Notes: generated by a model from the sequence alone, not told the origin. 64,000 bases of DNA from an uncultured Aquimarina sp. (GCA_947498455.1 CANMKK010000004.1:144336-208335), one strand, 5' to 3'. Shown: positions 8,876 to 17,357, counted from the first letter of the stretch. Numbers and translations: made by a program.

Positions 8876-9514
8876 CTACTTTAAAAATTCCATAAACTCA
8901 GCTCTAGAAATTTCTTTAGCCCCCAAACTGGCCAAATGATCTGTGTATACCTGACAATCTATTAATTTGACTCCTTTTTCTTTTAATATCTCTATAAATG
9001 TGATAAATCCGTATTTAGAAGCATTACTAACTTTAGTAAACATACTTTCTCCACAAAACATTTTTTTAGCTTCTAGCCAAATTCCATATAGTCCTCCTAC
9101 TAATATCGAGTCTTTCCACACTTCCACGGATATAGCATATCCTGTTTGGTGTAATTGCAGATAAGCTTCCTGCATTTCTGGAACGATCCAAGTGTCATCC
9201 TGATCAGAACGAGGAACAGAAGCACAGTTTTTGATTACGCTTTCGAAATCTTTATTTATGGTAACTTCGAAATGATTTTTTCGAAGTAATTGTCGCATAC
9301 TTTTACTTACCTTAATATCTTCAGGAAAAAGTACCATTCTCGGATCTGGGCTAAACCATAGAATGGGCTGGTCTTTTCCGTACCAGGGAAAAATACCGCT
9401 ATAATAGGCGTGTACTAATCTGGGAATAGACAGGTCACCTCCTATGGCTAATAATCCATCGTGATCAGCCCTTGATACTGGAGGAAAATTTATGGTTTCA
9501 TTAAGGATATACAA
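8876..9514 (-). CDS. aat: Leucyl/phenylalanyl-tRNA--protein transferase
   Basis: Adds Leu or Phe to N-terminal Arg/Lys of proteins, marking them for ClpS/ClpAP in the N-end rule pathway. Family blocks seen: GLLAIGGDLSIPRLVHAYYSGIFPWY (from about residue 20, first part), ILWFSPDPRMVLFPE, and GGLYGIWLEAKKMFCGESMF (about 139–158), followed by LIDCQVYTDHLASLGAKEISR. The 212-residue length is normal. It precedes upp by 25 bp. Upstream it is separated from DUF3127 by an intrinsic terminator. Confidence 0.96.
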   Translation of the reverse strand: MYILNETINFPPVSRADHDGLLAIGGDLSIPRLVHAYYSGIFPWYGKDQPILWFSPDPRMVLFPEDIKVSKSMRQLLRKNHFEVTINKDFESVIKNCASVPRSDQDDTWIVPEMQEAYLQLHQTGYAISVEVWKDSILVGGLYGIWLEAKKMFCGESMFTKVSNASKYGFITFIEILKEKGVKLIDCQVYTDHLASLGAKEISRAEFMEFLK

Positions 9515-9672
9515 GTTTGAAAAATATGAGTGTTTCTACAACGTTAAATATCAATTAGTTGTTTGAATTGACCAAAAAAATTATAATCTTTGTTAGAACC
9601 TTTTAAGATAAATTTTGTTCATCATTGCTTTTTTTGAGTTTTATTAAAAGGTTAACCTAAAACCACAATATG

Positions 9673-9704
9673 AAAAGTCCAACACATTACGTGTTGGACT
9701 TTTT
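9673..9704 (-). terminator. Intrinsic terminator after DUF3127 gene
   Basis: Perfect 13-bp stem AAAAGTCCAACAC / GTGTTGGACTTTT around a 5-nt ATTAC loop. Flanking A and T tracts make it work on either strand; it lies just downstream of the minus-strand DUF3127 gene. Confidence 0.9.
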
Positions 9705-9728
9705 GCTTACTATATTATAAATTTTATT

Positions 9729-10106
9729 CTAAAAAGGTAAATCGTCGTGATCTTCTTCTTTTAGATCTGTTGCTGGTTCGAAGGAGTCTACAGGAGGCAT
9801 TGGAGCCCCTCCAGAAGGTGCAGCAGCTGGTTGTAGATTTTCGATTCTCCATCCTTGAATAGAATTAAAATACTTCGTTTCTCCCTGAGGGTTTACCCAC
9901 TCACGACCACGTAGATTAATACTTATCTTTACATCCTGACCAACCTGAAAATTATTTAGTAAATCACATTTGTCCTGAACAAACTCTACCATTATATGTT
10001 GAGGGTATTGTTCTTCAGTAGTAACAACTACCTCGCGTTTTCTAAAACCATTGTTTCCAAAAGTTTGAGTCTCTCCGACCATTTTTACTTTACCTTGTAC
10101 TTCCAT
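9729..10106 (-). CDS. DUF3127 protein (single-stranded-DNA-binding-like OB fold)
   Basis: Small acidic cytoplasmic protein common in Bacteroidota. I take the ATG at 10106 (MEVQGKVKMVGETQTFG, 125 residues): the frame is open to an ATG at 10142, but that would overlap the flavin reductase gene, and DUF3127 proteins begin at MEVxG. Beta-rich body with KREVVVTTEEQYPQHIMVEF, QVGQDVKISINLRGREWVNP and GWRIENLQ, then a Pro/Ala/Gly-rich linker and an acidic tail ending DDLPF. That tail recalls the SSB C-terminal acidic tip, suggesting recruitment of DNA-maintenance partners; this is inference. It lies 8 bp downstream of the flavin reductase stop. Confidence 0.85.
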   Translation of the reverse strand: MEVQGKVKMVGETQTFGNNGFRKREVVVTTEEQYPQHIMVEFVQDKCDLLNNFQVGQDVKISINLRGREWVNPQGETKYFNSIQGWRIENLQPAAAPSGGAPMPPVDSFEPATDLKEEDHDDLPF

Positions 10107-10114
10107 CTTTTTTA

Positions 10115-10990
10115 TTATTGTATTGCTGATAAAATATTCCATGCAGTACTTACATCATCATTATCCAAATACTGCTGTACAAATTTATGAATTTCTATAA
10201 TGTTAGCATCCCGAATCTTATCGTTTATATCACTATTGTTATTAACAAAGGCTAGAGCCTCCATATTTGTTGGTATTTTTTCTACATTTCCCAGCTTTCC
10301 TAAATCATTTCCTGTAAGTATCTTACTATTACGAATCATTTCGGGTAATGCATCTACCCCTATGCCCATTGTTGTTATTGGTTTAGGAACTTCGAACATT
10401 CCCATATTAGCTCTACTATACCAATTCCCACCCATCCGGGCTACCTGATCTATTTTTAATTGATCAATTTTACCATTGTCATCTAGTACATCCTCTTTTA
10501 CATGTATTAATATTACCTCACAAATAATTAAATTACCGGCGCCACCTTCTGTTCCTAGTGGTAGTATCTGATTTACTTTGCATTCGAACTGTACTGGTGA
10601 TTCTTTTACTCTAAATGGTTTTACCTTTTCTGAAGGTTCCATAGTTAAACCTGATTTTTCGAATTCATTAACTCCTTCGGGGTATTCTGTACTGGATAAT
10701 GACATTTGTTGTACAATAGCATAATTGACAATATTGATCACAACTTCTTTAGTAGCAATCGCATTATCTAATGTATGCTTTGTAGTATTATCCCTAACTC
10801 TTCTGGCGGGAGAAAAAACGAGAATGGGAGGGTTGGCACTAAAAACATTAAAAAAACTAAAAGGAGAAAGATTAGGACTTCCATTTTTGTTTAATGTACT
10901 GGCAAAAGCAATTGGTCTGGGACCAATGGCACCAAGCATCATTCCATGAAGTTTTCCTATAGGAACTTTAGTTGGGTCTATACGGATCAT
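10115..10990 (-). CDS. Flavin reductase-like (FMN-binding split barrel) protein
   Basis: FMN-binding oxidoreductase of the flavin reductase domain family, 291 residues. The N-terminal half contains GPRPIAFASTLNKNGSPNLS and FFNVFSANPPILVFSP, the usual FMN-binding barrel, and VINIVNYAIVQQMSLSS. Substrates of this branch are not known; homologues are found with DUF3127 and a histidine kinase in flavobacteria. It is probably co-transcribed with DUF3127, 8 bp downstream. A 288-bp AT-rich gap with no further gene separates it from the divergent histidine kinase and must hold both promoters. Confidence 0.88.
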   Translation of the reverse strand: MIRIDPTKVPIGKLHGMMLGAIGPRPIAFASTLNKNGSPNLSPFSFFNVFSANPPILVFSPARRVRDNTTKHTLDNAIATKEVVINIVNYAIVQQMSLSSTEYPEGVNEFEKSGLTMEPSEKVKPFRVKESPVQFECKVNQILPLGTEGGAGNLIICEVILIHVKEDVLDDNGKIDQLKIDQVARMGGNWYSRANMGMFEVPKPITTMGIGVDALPEMIRNSKILTGNDLGKLGNVEKIPTNMEALAFVNNNSDINDKIRDANIIEIHKFVQQYLDNDDVSTAWNILSAIQ

Positions 10991-11278
10991 AAAAAAAGGA
11001 TATTAAAACAAATATAATTAAAAGTTTCTCCTATTTGTTATGCTATTATTTAGATTATACAAAACAAGTTTGTTTACGTCAGGGCTAAGCTTACTTTTTT
11101 GTTCTTAATGTTGTTATGTATTGAAATCAATTATAGTTTTTTGTACGGTTATTGCATAAAAATTGAGGCCTTCAATTGTTTTAACTTAGTATTGAAAACA
11201 AGAGTAAGTTCAATTTATATAAAACAATAAAATAGATTTAAAACGGTTATATTTAGGGTTCGTTAACACAACTTTTGT

Positions 11279-12460
11279 ATGAATTTTTCTGATGAGCGTA
11301 ATCTTCCTAGTTATTTCATAATATTTGCTGTACTAATTATTACCGGTTTAGTTTTATGGAATACTTCTTTGTTTTTTCAACGGTTAAAAGGTGATGAAAC
11401 TGCTAAAGTCCAGGTATGGGCGCAATCAATTAAATCTCTAAGCAGCTCTAGTTTAGATGATTATTATAATCTTTCCATACTTATTGGAGAGTCTAATAAT
11501 ACAATACCAATCATAATTACTGATGAAAACGGAGAACTTTTAAGAAATGATAAAAATGAAATCATAAGAAGAAGTAAGATAAAAAATTTGCCAGAAGATA
11601 TTAGTGAAAAAGACTTACTGGCTGCTCTTGAAAAAATGAAAACTGAAAATGAACCAATCGAAATGGACTTACAAGGATCTTCTCAATATATTTATTATGG
11701 GAATTCGGCGATTCTTAGCAAGTTGAAGTATTATCCGATGGCTATTGCTTTCATTCTTTTTCTTCTCATTGGGGTTATTTATTTCTTTTTTACCACTTCT
11801 AATGCAGGGGAACAGAATAAGTTATGGGCAGGAATGGCTAAAGAAACGGCACATCAGATCGGAACTCCATTATCTTCATTAGTGGGTTGGAATGAAATTT
11901 TAAAATCAGAGAACGTCAATCCAGAATATATACGAGAAATCGAGAAAGATATTGCCAGATTGAAAATGATCACTGAGCGGTTTTCGAAAATAGGTTCTAT
12001 TCCAAAATTAGAAGAAATGGATATCGTAGCAGAAACCAAAGAGACCTATACATATCTTCAATCCAGAAGTTCTAAATTAATCAATTTTTCTTTGAATCTT
12101 CCGGAGGAACCAATACTTGTACATTTAAACCCTCAATTATATAGTTGGACAATAGAAAATTTAGTAAAAAATGCAATCGATGCTATGCGTGGTAAAGGTG
12201 ATTTATTTGTTGATCTAACGGATGATAGCAAACGTGTTTTTATAAGAATTACGGATACTGGAAAAGGGCTGTCGAAAAGTAAGTTTACTAAAATTTTTAA
12301 ACCTGGATATACTTCTAAAACAAGAGGATGGGGGTTAGGTCTTTCTTTGGCCAAAAGAATTGTAGAAGATTATCATTTGGGAAAAATAAAAGTACTTACA
12401 TCAGAAATAGGTAAAGGAACTACATTTCAGGTTACATTGCGCAAATCAGATGTTTTTTAA
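11279..12460 (+). CDS. Two-transmembrane sensor histidine kinase
   Basis: 393 residues. TM1 about 11–29, an extracytoplasmic sensor region of about 125 residues, TM2 about 153–176. HisKA-type dimerisation region with MAKETAHQIGTPLSSLVGW (phospho-accepting histidine about residue 197), N box NLVKNAIDAM, G box DTGKGL and a GWGLGLSLAKRI loop. No response regulator is adjacent, so it is an orphan kinase; its signal is unknown. It is divergent from the flavin reductase gene. Its stop codon abuts a copy of the dispersed CGAGGC repeat element. Confidence 0.93.
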   Translation: MNFSDERNLPSYFIIFAVLIITGLVLWNTSLFFQRLKGDETAKVQVWAQSIKSLSSSSLDDYYNLSILIGESNNTIPIIITDENGELLRNDKNEIIRRSKIKNLPEDISEKDLLAALEKMKTENEPIEMDLQGSSQYIYYGNSAILSKLKYYPMAIAFILFLLIGVIYFFFTTSNAGEQNKLWAGMAKETAHQIGTPLSSLVGWNEILKSENVNPEYIREIEKDIARLKMITERFSKIGSIPKLEEMDIVAETKETYTYLQSRSSKLINFSLNLPEEPILVHLNPQLYSWTIENLVKNAIDAMRGKGDLFVDLTDDSKRVFIRITDTGKGLSKSKFTKIFKPGYTSKTRGWGLGLSLAKRIVEDYHLGKIKVLTSEIGKGTTFQVTLRKSDVF

Positions 12461-12560
12461 TCCACATTGTGGAGTTTAATTCTCCGAGACTTGCCTCGAA
12501 ATTCTAAAAATTTGTATCTACTGAATGCTTTGTGAGCTCACCCCGAAGTAGTTGACTAGA
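12460..12560. repeat. Dispersed intergenic element, copy 1
   Basis: About 100 bp starting TCCACATTGTGG, with TCCGAGACTTGCCTCGAAATTC in its left half (first 20 nt shared with other copies) and GCTCACCCCGAAGTAGTTGACTA at its right end. It is clearly homologous to the blocks at 26935–26990, 38146–38232, 40080–40180 and 43619–43706. Complementary cores can fold back. No open frame. It sits directly after a gene, like a REP/MITE-type element. Confidence 0.8.
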
Positions 12561-12660
12561 ATAAAAATTCTTTTCTTTTGCATAAAAATAGAGTTCAAAA
12601 AAAATGTATTCATAACATAATTATCGTGCGTACGTTATTTATGTTCTAAAACATATCAAA

Positions 12661-13020
12661 GTGAAAACGGAGTATATAACCTTAAAAGAAACTATTCTTA
12701 ATAATAATTGTCCAGAGTGCTACGCTACAGAAAGTCTTTTACTATCATTTAAACAAGAAAAAATATTTTCTAAATTCATGGTAAAAACGAAAGCAGCAAT
12801 TATAGAAAAAATGAATTGTAAAAAATGCGAAAGTGAAATTTTTCCAGGAAGGTGGACTGATGATATTGAAAGGGTCTATAATTATCATAAAAAAACAATA
12901 CATCCTGAATCCTCGACAATTCGTTTTACTAGTTCGTTCTACATATTATTACTCTCAATTGTATTGGTAGTGATTAGTGTAGTGTATATTTATATAGAGT
13001 ATCCTGATTTTTTTCAATAA
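12661..13020 (+). CDS. Zinc-ribbon protein with C-terminal membrane anchor
   Basis: 119-residue protein not assigned to a named family. Two CxxC pairs (NNCPEC near residue 19 and NCKKCE near residue 57) would form a zinc ribbon; a single hydrophobic helix close to the C terminus (about 91–111, FYILLLSIVLVVISVVYIYI) gives a tail-anchored topology with the ribbon in the cytoplasm. The start is a GTG at 12661; the next in-frame ATG (12778) would remove the first CxxC pair, so GTG is preferred. It stands alone between a repeat element and convergent genes. Confidence 0.65.
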   Translation: MKTEYITLKETILNNNCPECYATESLLLSFKQEKIFSKFMVKTKAAIIEKMNCKKCESEIFPGRWTDDIERVYNYHKKTIHPESSTIRFTSSFYILLLSIVLVVISVVYIYIEYPDFFQ

Positions 13021-13143
13021 TATATATGAATTATAGCATCCAAAACTTTTGAATCAATACGAGATCGCTACGCTACAAGACGTAAGAATCAAGACTATAT
13101 AAATATCAGTATATTATGTTTTCAATTTGTAAAATTTATTGGA

Positions 13144-13557
13144 TTATATATATTGACTCATTAGATCCCTTAATTCATCAGAGATATTAAAGGTTTTGTT
13201 TATGTTGAAATCAAAACAAACTGCTACATCATGGCCTTGAGCACATAATATACCTTCATCATTATATAGTTCATGGAATAAGCCAAAACTAGAATTTTTT
13301 ATAAACTCAACTTTTGTTTTGATCAGTACATTTCCGGGGAAAAATAAAGGATGTTTAAAATCGCATTTAGTGGATACTAGCATAGGGCCTTTTTTTGTTT
13401 CGTCATAGAGTTTTGCTAACCCCGTTACTGCCCAAAACTGTACACGTGCACTCTGCATGTATTTCATGAAATTTACATTATTAACGTGCTGGTAGGTATC
13501 CATTTCACTCCAATCAATTCTCAGTTGTAGTGATAGTTTAAATGCTGAATCTGTCAT
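13144..13557 (-). CDS. Acyl-CoA thioesterase, hotdog fold
   Basis: 137-residue member of the 4HBT/YbgC-like thioesterase group. The motif DWSEMDTYQHVNNVNFMKYM (about residues 15–34) is the hotdog catalytic loop, with DxxxHVNN typical of acyl-CoA thioesterases. Length is usual for the fold. Physiological substrate unknown. It starts 6 bp after the HIT gene stop on the same strand, so both are probably on one transcript. Confidence 0.88.
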   Translation of the reverse strand: MTDSAFKLSLQLRIDWSEMDTYQHVNNVNFMKYMQSARVQFWAVTGLAKLYDETKKGPMLVSTKCDFKHPLFFPGNVLIKTKVEFIKNSSFGLFHELYNDEGILCAQGHDVAVCFDFNINKTFNISDELRDLMSQYI

Positions 13558-13563
13558 AATTTT

Positions 13564-13953
13564 TTACATATTCGATTGAATTGTGGATGCTAAAGTTTCA
13601 AATTCACTTGCTGTCATTGTTACTTTATGCTGAAATGTCATTTCTTTCATGTCATTTAGCGGTATAAGATGCACATGAACATGTGGTACTTCAAGACCTA
13701 CTACAGAAATTCCAATACGTTTACAGGATACTGATTTTTCTAGAGCTTTAGCTACTTTACGAGAAAAACGCATTAATTCTATGTATGAATCTTCATCGAG
13801 ATCGAATATTTTATTTTCTTCTTTTTTAGGAATACAAAGTGTATGACCTTTTGCATTCGGGTTTATATCCAGAAAAGCATAAAAGTTATCATTCTCGGCA
13901 ATTTTATAAGAAGGGATTTCACCGTTAATGATTTTTGTAAAAAGGGTAGACAT
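13564..13953 (-). CDS. HIT family nucleotide hydrolase
   Basis: 129-residue histidine-triad protein of the Hint/HinT type, which hydrolyses AMP-linked substrates such as adenosine phosphoramidates. The N terminus TLFTKIINGEIPSYKIAEND and the catalytic triad VPHVHVHLIPLND (residues about 93–105) are intact. It lies downstream of greA but is separated from it by an intrinsic terminator at 14019–14055, and a possible -7 box (TATATTTC on the minus strand near 13990) could serve it. Confidence 0.94.
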   Translation of the reverse strand: MSTLFTKIINGEIPSYKIAENDNFYAFLDINPNAKGHTLCIPKKEENKIFDLDEDSYIELMRFSRKVAKALEKSVSCKRIGISVVGLEVPHVHVHLIPLNDMKEMTFQHKVTMTASEFETLASTIQSNM

Positions 13954-14018
13954 CTTTATTTTTTTTGCAGGTTTATACGTACGAAATATAGGATATTTCT
14001 TTGTAAGTCGAAACCATA

Positions 14019-14055
14019 AAAAAACCTTTCTTTAAAAAATTAAGAAAGGTTTTGG
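14019..14055 (-). terminator. Intrinsic terminator of greA
   Basis: Stem AAAACCTTTCTT / AAGAAAGGTTTT around an AT-rich loop, followed on the minus strand by a run of T. It lies 20 bp beyond the greA stop codon and before the HIT gene. Confidence 0.88.
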
Positions 14056-14075
14056 TAATACATATTTTACAACTA

Positions 14076-14552
14076 TTATTCTCTTGTTATTTCTATAACA
14101 TCGAATTTCATGATACCATTAGGAACTTGTATCTCTGCTACATCACCTACACTTTTCCCCAGAAGACCTTTTCCGATAGGAGAATCTACCGATATTTTCC
14201 CCGTTTTAAGATCAGCTTCACTTTGTGCTACTAACTTATAGGTCATTTGAGCACCATTGGTTTGGTTTTTTATTTTTACAGTAGAGTGTATTAAGGCTTT
14301 AGATGTATCCAATTGTGATTCATCGATCAGGCGAGCACCTGATAGTGTTTCTTCTAGTTTAGAAATCCGCATTTCCAGCAATCCTTGCGCTTCTTTTGCC
14401 GCATCATATTCTGCGTTTTCACTTAAATCTCCTTTGTCGCGGGCTTCTGCAATTGCCTGTGATGCTTTTGGTCTTTCTATATCCTTGAGATTATTTAGCT
14501 CATCTCTTAGTTTTTTTAATCCCTCTGCTGAGTAATAAGATACTTTGCTCAT
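14076..14552 (-). CDS. greA: Transcription elongation factor GreA
   Basis: Rescues backtracked RNA polymerase by stimulating transcript cleavage. The 158-residue protein has the N-terminal coiled-coil finger (residues 1–75), with the acidic tip DKGDLSENAEYDAAKEAQG carrying the Asp/Glu pair that coordinates Mg in the polymerase channel, followed by the FKBP-like C-terminal domain ending GIMKFDVIEITRE. It has its own promoter (14611–14618) and terminator (14019–14055). A hairpin followed by a T run lies in its leader, so expression may be attenuated. Confidence 0.97.
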   Translation of the reverse strand: MSKVSYYSAEGLKKLRDELNNLKDIERPKASQAIAEARDKGDLSENAEYDAAKEAQGLLEMRISKLEETLSGARLIDESQLDTSKALIHSTVKIKNQTNGAQMTYKLVAQSEADLKTGKISVDSPIGKGLLGKSVGDVAEIQVPNGIMKFDVIEITRE

Positions 14553-14581
14553 AACTTCATCGTTTATATAAATACAAAAAA

Positions 14582-14597
14582 TCCCACGGTAATGGGA
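14582..14597 (-). promoter_or_regulatory. Terminator-like hairpin in the greA leader
   Basis: On the minus strand the leader reads TCCCA-TTACCG-TGGGA followed by six T, between the putative -7 box and the greA ATG. The stem is only 5 bp (6 with a G-U pair), so it is a weak candidate for attenuation or pausing. Confidence 0.5.
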
Positions 14598-14610
14598 CTT
14601 TATTTATAAA

Positions 14611-14618
14611 CAAAGATA
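14611..14618 (-). promoter_or_regulatory. Putative greA promoter, -7 element
   Basis: TATCTTTG on the minus strand matches the Bacteroidota -7 consensus TAnnTTTG, about 60 bp upstream of the greA start codon. No clear -33 TTTG was seen at the expected distance. Confidence 0.55.
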
Positions 14619-14716
14619 ATAAAAAAATAGGCAGAATTACATTTTTGCTTACTTTGGTCTTTTAAAAAATGACAGTTATAATAATGTCGATATTATTATA
14701 TATAAGAAATAAGAAC

Positions 14717-15151
14717 ATGAATAAAATCGTATTAATAATTGTAGTATTATTAACGACTATCTCTTGTGATAGTGATGATAGTCGTACTAGTAATCCTAAT
14801 TTAATTCCTCCAAGTTTTAATATAGAAGTAAATCTCGATCTTCCTCAATTTAATAGTTTGAAATTCCCAGGAAACTCTGAAATAATAACTACTCAGGGAG
14901 TTGGTGTTAAAGGTATAGTTATTTATAATGTTGATAATACTCAGTATACTGCTTTTGAACTGAGTGACCCTAATATTGCGGTTAGTAGTTGTTCTGCTCT
15001 GGAAATAAATGGTCTTAATGCAGAGTCTAATTGTGGAAATGATAATGTATATAACATAGTTACTGGGCAGCAAACTGAAGGAGAAGGTGGTTACCCTCTA
15101 TTGCGGTATAGAATTAATAGACAAGGAAATATTTTGTTTGTTTCGAATTAG
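14717..15151 (+). CDS. Lipoprotein with degenerate Rieske-like fold
   Basis: I choose the ATG at 14717 because it gives a proper lipoprotein signal: MNKIVLIIVVLLTTISCDSD, with lipobox TISC. The frame is open upstream to 14669 but that adds a non-signal extension. The mature part of about 127 residues has the layout of a Bacteroidota Rieske-like family: GVGVKGIVIYNVDNTQYTAF, then SDPNIAVSSCSALEI, a second cysteine region SNCGNDNVYNIVTG, and YPLLRYRINRQGNILFVSN. The Cys-x-His pairs that bind a [2Fe-2S] cluster are missing, so it is probably not redox active. The stop overlaps the convergent moeB/thiF stop by 4 bp. Confidence 0.7.
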   Translation: MNKIVLIIVVLLTTISCDSDDSRTSNPNLIPPSFNIEVNLDLPQFNSLKFPGNSEIITTQGVGVKGIVIYNVDNTQYTAFELSDPNIAVSSCSALEINGLNAESNCGNDNVYNIVTGQQTEGEGGYPLLRYRINRQGNILFVSN

Positions 15152-16221
15152 TAAGATACTAATCCATTTTTTAGATTTATTAAATCCAAATCGTTTCGAT
15201 TTTTAGAAATGATTTCTATAGCATTTTTACTTCTCATGCCAGAATGGCAACAAACAACTATTGGTTTTAGATTGTTTAGTTCAGAAGTTTTTTCGCTTAA
15301 TATTTCTAACGGAATATGGATTCCACCTATATTAAAGTGATCATATTCTTTATGAGTTCGTACATCCAGTATTTGGTAATTGGTTATATTTTCTCTTAGT
15401 TCTAATGAAGAAATCTCTTTGACCTCTAAGGTATCAATACCACAGAAAAACTCATAGTTCTCTTCGAGTTTTCCTATTTCTATTTCGTTGTTTTTTTTGA
15501 AACTTAATATTTGTTGTTGTAAAGTTAATGTATCAAAATACAATAATTTTCCTCGTAGCACTTCTCCAATACCTGTAACCATCTTGATTACTTCATTGGC
15601 TTGTAAACCTCCAATAATTCCGGGTAATACTCCTAAAACACCAATATCAGAACAGTTAGGGACTGTGCCAGGAGAAGGAGGATCTGGAAATAAGCATCTA
15701 TATGTAGGGCCATTTTTATAGTTAAGTACGGAAACTTGTCCCTGAAACTTGAAAATCGAACCAAAAACTAGTGGTTTGTCAGTTAAAACACAACCGTCAT
15801 TTACCAGATATCGAGTAGGGAAATTATCACTACCATCAACTATAATGTCAAATTCCGAAAAAATGTCTATTACATTATCTTCGTTGAGCTTTTCATTATA
15901 TACTTTAAAAAATACAAATGGATTTAATGAAGACAATCGTTCTGAAGCTATTTTAGCTTTGGGCTTTCCAATATCATCAATAGTATATAATACCTGACGC
16001 TGAAGATTGGATTGATCAACAACATCATCGTCAATGATACCTATGGTTCCGATACCAGCCGCTGTAAGATATTGAAGTATTGGACAACCTAATCCTCCTG
16101 CGCCTATTACCAGTACTTTGGTATTTTTTAGTTTGGTTTGTCCAGTAATACCTATTTCATCCAAAATGATGTGACGGTTATACTGGATATTTTCTTCTTT
16201 ACTAAGCATAGTTATTGCCAA
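15148..16221 (-). CDS. ThiF/MoeB-type adenylyltransferase with C-terminal rhodanese domain
   Basis: Activates the C-terminal glycine of a small sulfur carrier (here most likely ThiS) by adenylation and may pass sulfur through its rhodanese domain. Domain 1 (about 1–245) has the nucleotide loop VIGAGGLGCPILQYL and the YNRHIILDEIG start typical of MoeB/ThiF. Domain 2 (about 260–357) is rhodanese-like, with the active-site loop VVCCHSGMRSK. The paired CxxC zinc ligands of MoeB appear incomplete: TYRCLFP keeps one cysteine, and FFCGID one. It is the last gene of the thiamine operon and starts inside the end of thiH (10-bp overlap), which supports a thiazole-synthesis role over molybdopterin. Confidence 0.88.
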   Translation of the reverse strand: MAITMLSKEENIQYNRHIILDEIGITGQTKLKNTKVLVIGAGGLGCPILQYLTAAGIGTIGIIDDDVVDQSNLQRQVLYTIDDIGKPKAKIASERLSSLNPFVFFKVYNEKLNEDNVIDIFSEFDIIVDGSDNFPTRYLVNDGCVLTDKPLVFGSIFKFQGQVSVLNYKNGPTYRCLFPDPPSPGTVPNCSDIGVLGVLPGIIGGLQANEVIKMVTGIGEVLRGKLLYFDTLTLQQQILSFKKNNEIEIGKLEENYEFFCGIDTLEVKEISSLELRENITNYQILDVRTHKEYDHFNIGGIHIPLEILSEKTSELNNLKPIVVCCHSGMRSKNAIEIISKNRNDLDLINLKNGLVSY

Positions 16222-17330
16222 TTATTAGCCCAATCTTTCCATACAACATCTAATCCTTTTGCTTTAAGCATTGCTACTACTTCTTCTGTAGAACGCTCAT
16301 CAGAAATTTCGAATTGTTCCAGAGATTGAGGCTCTACCGTGTAACCTCCAGGGTTTGTCTTAGATTCTGCACTAATTGATGTAATTCCTAAATTTACAAT
16401 ATGTTCTCTAAATACTTCACTTTCTCTTGTGGACATGGATAGTTCTACATCCTCATCTAATAATCTGAAAGCACAGATTAATTGCACTAAGTCTGAATCT
16501 GTCATTTCTACTTTAGGCTCTAGCCCTCCACTGTGTGGTCGTAATCTGGGAAAAGATATGGAGTACTTTGTTTTCCAATATGTTTTCTGAAGGTATTGTA
16601 AGTGTAAGGCGGTAAAAAAGCTATCGGCTCTCCAGTCTTCGAGCCCGAATAAAGCGCCAAGCCCTATTTTATGAATCCCAGCTTTACCCAATCGATCAGG
16701 AGTTTCTAGTCGATAATCAAAATTAGATTTACGTCCTTTGGGGTGATGCTTTTTATATTCATCCCTGTGGTAGGTTTCCTGATATACCAAAACAGCATAT
16801 AAACCTTTTTCGATTAGTATTTCATAATCTGATTGATCTAATGGTTGTACTTCTATAGTGATATTGGCAAATTTGGATTGAATTAACTGGATTGCATTTT
16901 TAATATAATCAACACCAACTGTTTTATTGGCTTCTCCTGTTACTAATAAAATATGATCGTATCCTTTCGATTTTAAATAGTCTACTTCTTTTAAAATTTC
17001 ATTATCGGTCAATGTTCTTCTGGGAATTGTGTTGGTCATACTAAATCCGCAATAGGTACATATGTTTTGACACTCATTGCTTAAGTACATTGGAGCATAC
17101 ATCTGTATCGTATTACCAAATCGTTTTTTAGTAATTTGATAACTAAGTTGAGCCATTTGTTCAATATAAGGTACTGCGGCAGGAGAAATCAACGCTTTAA
17201 AATCTTCTAATGTTCTTTTTTGAGAACTTAATGCGCGTAATACATCTTCCTCGGTTTTTGAAAGAATATCAGAGAGTGTTTGATCCCAATCATGTTGATC
17301 GAATATGTTTTTAAAACTGGTTTTTTTCAT
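16212..17330 (-). CDS. thiH: 2-iminoacetate synthase ThiH
   Basis: Radical SAM enzyme that splits tyrosine to give dehydroglycine for thiazole formation. The SAM [4Fe-4S] motif is NECQNICTYCGFSM (CxxxCxxC, about residues 85–98), followed by HILLVTGEANKTVG and the HSGGLEPKVEMTDSDL segment typical of ThiH. At 372 residues it has the usual length. It overlaps the downstream thiF/moeB start by 10 bp. Upstream, a four-helix-bundle gene separates it from thiG, its functional partner. Confidence 0.96.
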   Translation of the reverse strand: MKKTSFKNIFDQHDWDQTLSDILSKTEEDVLRALSSQKRTLEDFKALISPAAVPYIEQMAQLSYQITKKRFGNTIQMYAPMYLSNECQNICTYCGFSMTNTIPRRTLTDNEILKEVDYLKSKGYDHILLVTGEANKTVGVDYIKNAIQLIQSKFANITIEVQPLDQSDYEILIEKGLYAVLVYQETYHRDEYKKHHPKGRKSNFDYRLETPDRLGKAGIHKIGLGALFGLEDWRADSFFTALHLQYLQKTYWKTKYSISFPRLRPHSGGLEPKVEMTDSDLVQLICAFRLLDEDVELSMSTRESEVFREHIVNLGITSISAESKTNPGGYTVEPQSLEQFEISDERSTEEVVAMLKAKGLDVVWKDWANNWQ

Positions 17331-17357
17331 AGCTTTTAGCTTCTTGCTTTTAGCCTT
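17329..17357. repeat. AGCTTTTAGC-type repeat, 3' side of four-helix-bundle gene
   Basis: AGCTTTTAGCTTCTTGC followed by TTTTAGCC, between thiH and the four-helix-bundle gene and overlapping the stop-codon end of the latter. A reverse-oriented relative lies on the other side of that gene at 17777–17812. Confidence 0.6.

Noticed and set aside
10107..10142. ATG at 10142 as the DUF3127 start
   Set aside because: It would overlap the end of the flavin reductase gene and add residues before the family's usual MEVxG start.
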